From Bactrocera neohumeralis (Eukaryota; Arthropoda; Insecta; Diptera; Tephritidae), in assembly GCF_024586455.1 (NCBI RefSeq), contig NC_065919.1:12130368-12194367 (forward strand): 64,000 nt of DNA. Reading direction: 5' to 3'. The notes under the pieces were generated by a model. That model was not told the DNA's origin. It saw nothing but the letters and a program-made list of their open reading frames with translations, and did no database searches. Shown one piece after another: positions 28,301 to 34,300 of this stretch (its first letter is position 1; every line of letters starts with the position of its first letter). The translations under genes were made by a program, and so were the position numbers.

Positions 28301-31300
28301 ACATGGCTGCAAAAAAATCGAAATTTTATATTGCTTACATTTTACTACACCATATTAAGTATAGGCAGCATAACATTTTAAGCTCCCGCTGTCAGATATA
28401 ACCCATATATAACCCATATATAACCCATATATAACCGATATATTACCATTTTATAACCGATACTCAAATTGTCAGATATAACCCATATATAACCCATATA
28501 TAACCGATATATAACCATTTTATAACCGATACTCAAATTTTGTGCCAATATGAGTGGTTTCCACTATATAACCATTTTATAACCTATATATAACCACTAC
28601 ATAACCTCTATATAACCAATATATAACCATTTTATAACCAAAACTCAAATTTTATTTCAATATGTGTGGTTTCTATTACATAGTTTTTCTTTCGCCAACT
28701 TTTGAAAGCGCTGTTACGTTATTTGCATTTTAGGTGACGATATGTACATATGTATGTATGTATGTAGTAGAAAAATTTTTTTAATACATTTTGAATTAGT
28801 TTTCGTTAAAGTAAACAACTTATTTACACACGAAATGTGACAAGCTAGAAAGCGAGCCTTAAAAACTGAAACTGAAATTAATTAAATTTGCATGCTTAAC
28901 GAGTAAATTACTTATTGAATTACATTTGAGCTGCAGCATAGCCAATTTATGTAAGTTAAGCTGAAAAAGTTTAGTTTTATTCAGTTTTTATTATTACTTT
29001 TTTATTATATTCATTCAATTTTATACCCTCAACGGGGCATATTAAGTATGCCACAAGGTTTCTAACACACAGAAGGAAGCGTCGGAGACGCTATAAAATA
29101 TAACGCATGTCACCGAGATCAGCTGAGCCGCTGTAACCATCTTTGTATGTATCTCAGTCTGTCTATCTGTCCGTATATAAGCGAACTAGTTTCTTAGCTG
29201 TGAGTTATCGATCTGAAAATGTTTACGAATCTTTTTCTTTCCAAAAGTTGCTTGTCGCAACCGCTGATTTTGGATTACTATAGAATATATAGAATTATTC
29301 TTCTTGTCTAAGAAAAACATTTTATTTTGACCAGATATGTTACCGAAATTTTGCGGAAATTATTTTTCAAGGTAATGCTATAATCTCCTACCAATTTGTT
29401 CAGATCGAACTACTTTAAGATATAGCTGTCATAACAGGTCAATTGAAAAGTCCCCGCACTACCAAAATAAAACATTTTTTTTCACAAAAACCGTTTTTTT
29501 ATTCAACATACTTGTAGTTCCCTGCAAGGGTGATACACTGATTATAGCGACTCTCCAACTTTTTTATACCATTTTTGTAGTACGATTTGTCCTTTACTTC
29601 CTAATAAGTAGGTCTCAATTTCGGCGATCACCTCTTCATTCGACAACTATTTCTTGTCAGTGTGCATAATTTTAAGATCTGAGAACAGAAAATAGTTGCT
29701 GGGGGCCAGTTCTGGAGAATACGCTGGTTGCGGCGGCAATTCAAAGCCTAATTCTTGGATTTTCGTTATAGTTTTCACTGACTTGTGTCATATTATGTTT
29801 TCTTCAAATGCGTACATTTTTCAGCGGTTTCATTCTTCACACGTTCCAGTAACGCTATGTAATAGTCGCTGTAGAAAACACCTTGCCTGCCGACTGTTGC
29901 GTGTTTTAACGCTTTAGAGAGGGTTTAGCGTGTGCAGTCCACTCGTATGACTGTCGATTGAATTTCGTAGTAAAATGTTCGAGCGATGCTTCATCCATAC
30001 TCACATAACGATGCAAAAACTCGGGTTTATTACGCTTGAACATCTCGAAACACGGCTACGAATCATCAACACATTGTTGTTTTCGCTCAAAAGTGAGCTC
30101 GCGCGGTACCCACTTTGCACAGAGCTTCCTCATATCCAAATATTCGTGAATGATATGACGTAGACATTCAGTTGATATCTTTAGACTGTCTGCTATCTCA
30201 AACAACTTCACTTTACGGCCGTCCAAAATTATTTTGTGAACGTTATGGATGTTTTCATCGATAACAACGTCTTTTGGGCATTCGCTGCGTTCACCATCTT
30301 TCATTATTTCTAAGCTTAGCATCCCAATCCCTGTTGGCTGATTTTCTGGTCATCGTCAAGAAAAGTTTTGGCTTCAACTCTATTTTTTCCCTTCAAAAGA
30401 AATATTTTATCAACACGCGAAATTCCTTTTTGTCCATTTTTTTCACAATTACAAAAGTTCTTTCACTCAAAATGATATAATTTGCAAGCTAAAGATTCAC
30501 AAACTGTCAAATTTCGCCTTTTGAAGGTTAAGGCCAACTAAAAATCATGGATTTAAGCGTCATCTAAGTGTCACGTCGGAGACTTTCTAACTGACCTGTT
30601 ACAAACTGAACGAACCAAATATTATTTTTGTAAGAAAATCTTTTTTATTTGTTGAGATAATCTAGAAATTTGGTATGGATTATTGTGTAAGTCAATAATG
30701 TAATCTCCGAAAAATTGTTCAGATCGCATCACTATAGCATATAGCTGCCACATGACCATATGATCGAAAGCAAGTGCTTCTATAGAAAACTTTTTCATTT
30801 GATGAGATTTCTTAACGAAATTTGGCATGGATTATTTTCTAAGACAGCAATGTAATCTTCGAAGAAATTGTTCTGATCGCATCACTATAGCATATAGCTG
30901 CCACACAAACTGATTGATCGAAAGCAATGCTTCTATGGAAAACTTTTTCATTTGATGAGATATCTTCTGAAAATTTGGTATGTGCTATCATCTAAGATAA
31001 TAGTGAAATCTTCGAAGACATTGTGCTGATCGGATCACTACAGCATATAGCTGCCATACAAACTGAACGATCAAATTCAATTTCTTGTATGTAAACTTTT
31101 TTGTGAAGGGTATTATAGCTTCGATACAACGAAATTAATTGCTTTTTATACAGTTTTTTTAATGTTATGTATTTATAATTAGTTATAAATTTATATTTTG
31201 CTGGGATAAGCTTCATGTAATTCAATAAATAAAAATTTTATTCAAAAAAAAAGTTTAAATTTGTCACAAAATAATTGGTTTCTCACAAATACTACTAAAC

Positions 31301-34300
31301 ATAGCAGAGCTCACATAATTGAAATTTCATGTAATTAACAAATTAATAATTACTGTTGACTACTGAGCCCACGCTAAGGATACTCTACTAATACAAGTAT
31401 TCTATTTTCTTATTTCATCCAACCTTTTCGCACCAACAAAAACTGCAAATACTAACTAACACAATAAACTGATAAAAATATGTAAAATAAATGAACGTAA
31501 AATGTATTTTGGAAATATTTGTCATTTCTATAAAAATAATCATTACCATATAATTACATTTAACACATGCATAATTTGTTTGATTACTGTCTTTTGTAAT
31601 TATTGATTACATTTACAACTTTTACAATGTTTTGTTACATAAAATATATTTTTTCTTCTTTTTCATGCCATATACATACATACGCTGGTGCAATCATAAT
31701 TTCGTACATACAATTAAATATAATTTTAATTTAATTATTTTTAATAAATTATTTTAATAAAATAATTTTTATTTTTATTTAATTATTTTTAATAAATTAT
31801 TTTAATAAAATTATTTTTATTTTTATTTAATTACTTTTAATAAATTATTTTAATAAAATTATTATTTTTTATTATTATTTTAATTAAATTTGTTTAACTT
31901 ATTTCAATACTCAAATTCAATTCGTTTGAAATTTGACCCACAAATTGTTATGCATTTTTTATTTAAAATTTTCTTTTTAATTGCATCTGGTAACGCTGTG
32001 TACTTACTACGCTAAATGTGCAATTATCTGTGTCTCTTGGTTTCTTATGCCTTCGTTGCTGAAAAATATTGCGCATGCACATTTGTGGTTTTCTGTTTTA
32101 ATTTTTGTCCCCCACGTGCTCACCCTCCACCCCTGACTCCCTCCCTAACTTTCTCATTTTCTACGATATTGCGTATAAATTACAACAAAAAACATCACTT
32201 ATTGCTGTGTCTATTCGTATCTGTTGCATTTTCCGTAAATTTGTGTAATCGCAAAAATAACAACAACAATAACAACACTACAAATGTTGCATGCATGTAA
32301 ATACCATCTACCACATTGGCACACAAACACACGCACACATATGCGCGCACAAATCTTGTGTGGAACAAATAAATTCTTGTCCAACATTTTTTATCCCATG
32401 CAACATAATTATATACGGATCGGGCCGCAGACATACATAAGGAGAATTTGAAAAAGAAACGTCGCGATTTGGAGCAGGCCAGCTTAGACGCTGCTTCAGA
32501 TCTGCTCGACACTGACAGTAATGCAACATTCGCAATGGTATTTGTCAAAAGCTTATTCTCTTACATGCATATTTACTAGTATATCCTTAACATTATTTTG
32601 ATAATTTATAATTTTTAGTGTTAACGGTATATTTATTGCTATACTGCATTGACTTCACCTAGCTTTAAAAAAACTCAGCTGTCCCTAACTCATTTCTTGT
32701 TAGGAAATATGCCGCACAAAACTTTATAATTTTGAAGTCATTTTAGTTAGACATAAATTGAGTTCGAGTGGCAACCTCAGGGAAGCAACCAGTTACTTTA
32801 GAAAAGATATGGTCGGTTATGTTTAAATTGTGGGCATAAAGAATATCGGTGGACACTGTTTTCTAGATCCTTACTTCCTTCTTAGAAATAGGTCACGTGA
32901 TTTTTTTTAGACATGTGGTTTTCAATGAGGCAATACTTTTTTCAGAGTTGGTATTTTTGACAACTGTTTCTTGATTTATATTCAGTTGCGCTTGCCGTTT
33001 CATATTACTTCTGATAAATGAAGAGACTTACAGACTAGTGGTTCAGTTCGTGGGCGCTGCGTCCAATATTCGTTGCACATAATCGTCCAGCAGGGTCGTT
33101 AATTCGTTAATTCATGTTTACACAAATGAATTTTGCGCATGCTCAGAGACGCCATACAGAGTATCGATGAAGACCCGAATGAGTTCATTCGCCAACGCAC
33201 GCAACAATAGCAACTGAGCCCATCCACTTTATAAAAAACATTCGTGGTGGGATCTTAGTTTGCGGCCTTACCAAATCCAACTCGTGCAAGAATTGACGCC
33301 GAACGAACACCGAATGCGTTGCACTTTCTGTGAATGAGGCCGAAACGAGAGGGCCATCGTTACCGATTTTCCCAAAAAAATTTAGTTCAGTGACGAAGTT
33401 CACTTTTGGTTGAGAGGGAAAATCAAATTGTCGCATTTGATGTGTTGAAATGCCGTTACATCCTCAAAAAGTCTCAGTTTGGTGAGTTCTATGTGCAGAT
33501 GGAATCAAGTGGCTCATATTTTTGCAAAAATGCTCCAGCGAATAATGGAACGCTATAAAGTCATGATTATTGACTTTTTCTTGTCTGAGTTGAAGGATGT
33601 CGATGTCGACGACCTTCGGTTCCAACTCCCATACAATCAACGATCAATAATCAATTTATTAAAGGACATTTTTGGTGATCGTATTATGACAATTTCACAC
33701 CGCTGCACTCATTTTGTGGGGTTATAAGAAGTCGCTTATCCACGCAGATAAGCTTGAGGCGATTCACGCTTTGGAAGGTAATAGATGGCGCGTTCTTACT
33801 ATATTTGCTGCGAAAAGTCGTCTAAAATGGAATTTATTCCTTTCGACTAGCCACGGCGGTCACTAGCCTGAAATCTTTTTAAAACATATTGACAAAACCT
33901 TTATTTTTATTAAAAAGCTTAAATCTTGGCCATAAGATTAAATTATATGCATTTTATTTCTATTTGAAAACCAGATGTCTAAAAACACACCCTTTACTTC
34001 GAAAAATGTATATACGAATTGAACTAATAGCATTGACAGACGGCAGCGTTAAACCAGATTAATTGCATTTTTCGGGATTAATTCAGGAGTTACCACAGCT
34101 AACTCCGTTGCTGAATCCAAAAATAACTCTCAAAATTTTAGGGAGTTTGTGAGATTTTCGTTGACAACATTGTTAAAAATGGCTAATTTTCATCTATTGT
34201 GAATGAAATACAAGCAACCCTGACAGCTGTTTATCAAATTCTCAATATAATATCAATAAAAGTTCTATGTTATGATGCAGTTTTAAAAATAATGTGTTGA

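Noticed and set aside
32195..32548. 117-codon minus-strand frame overlapping GluClalpha exon 9
   Set aside because: Antisense shadow of the exon and of an AT/CA-rich stretch; the + strand exon is clearly real.
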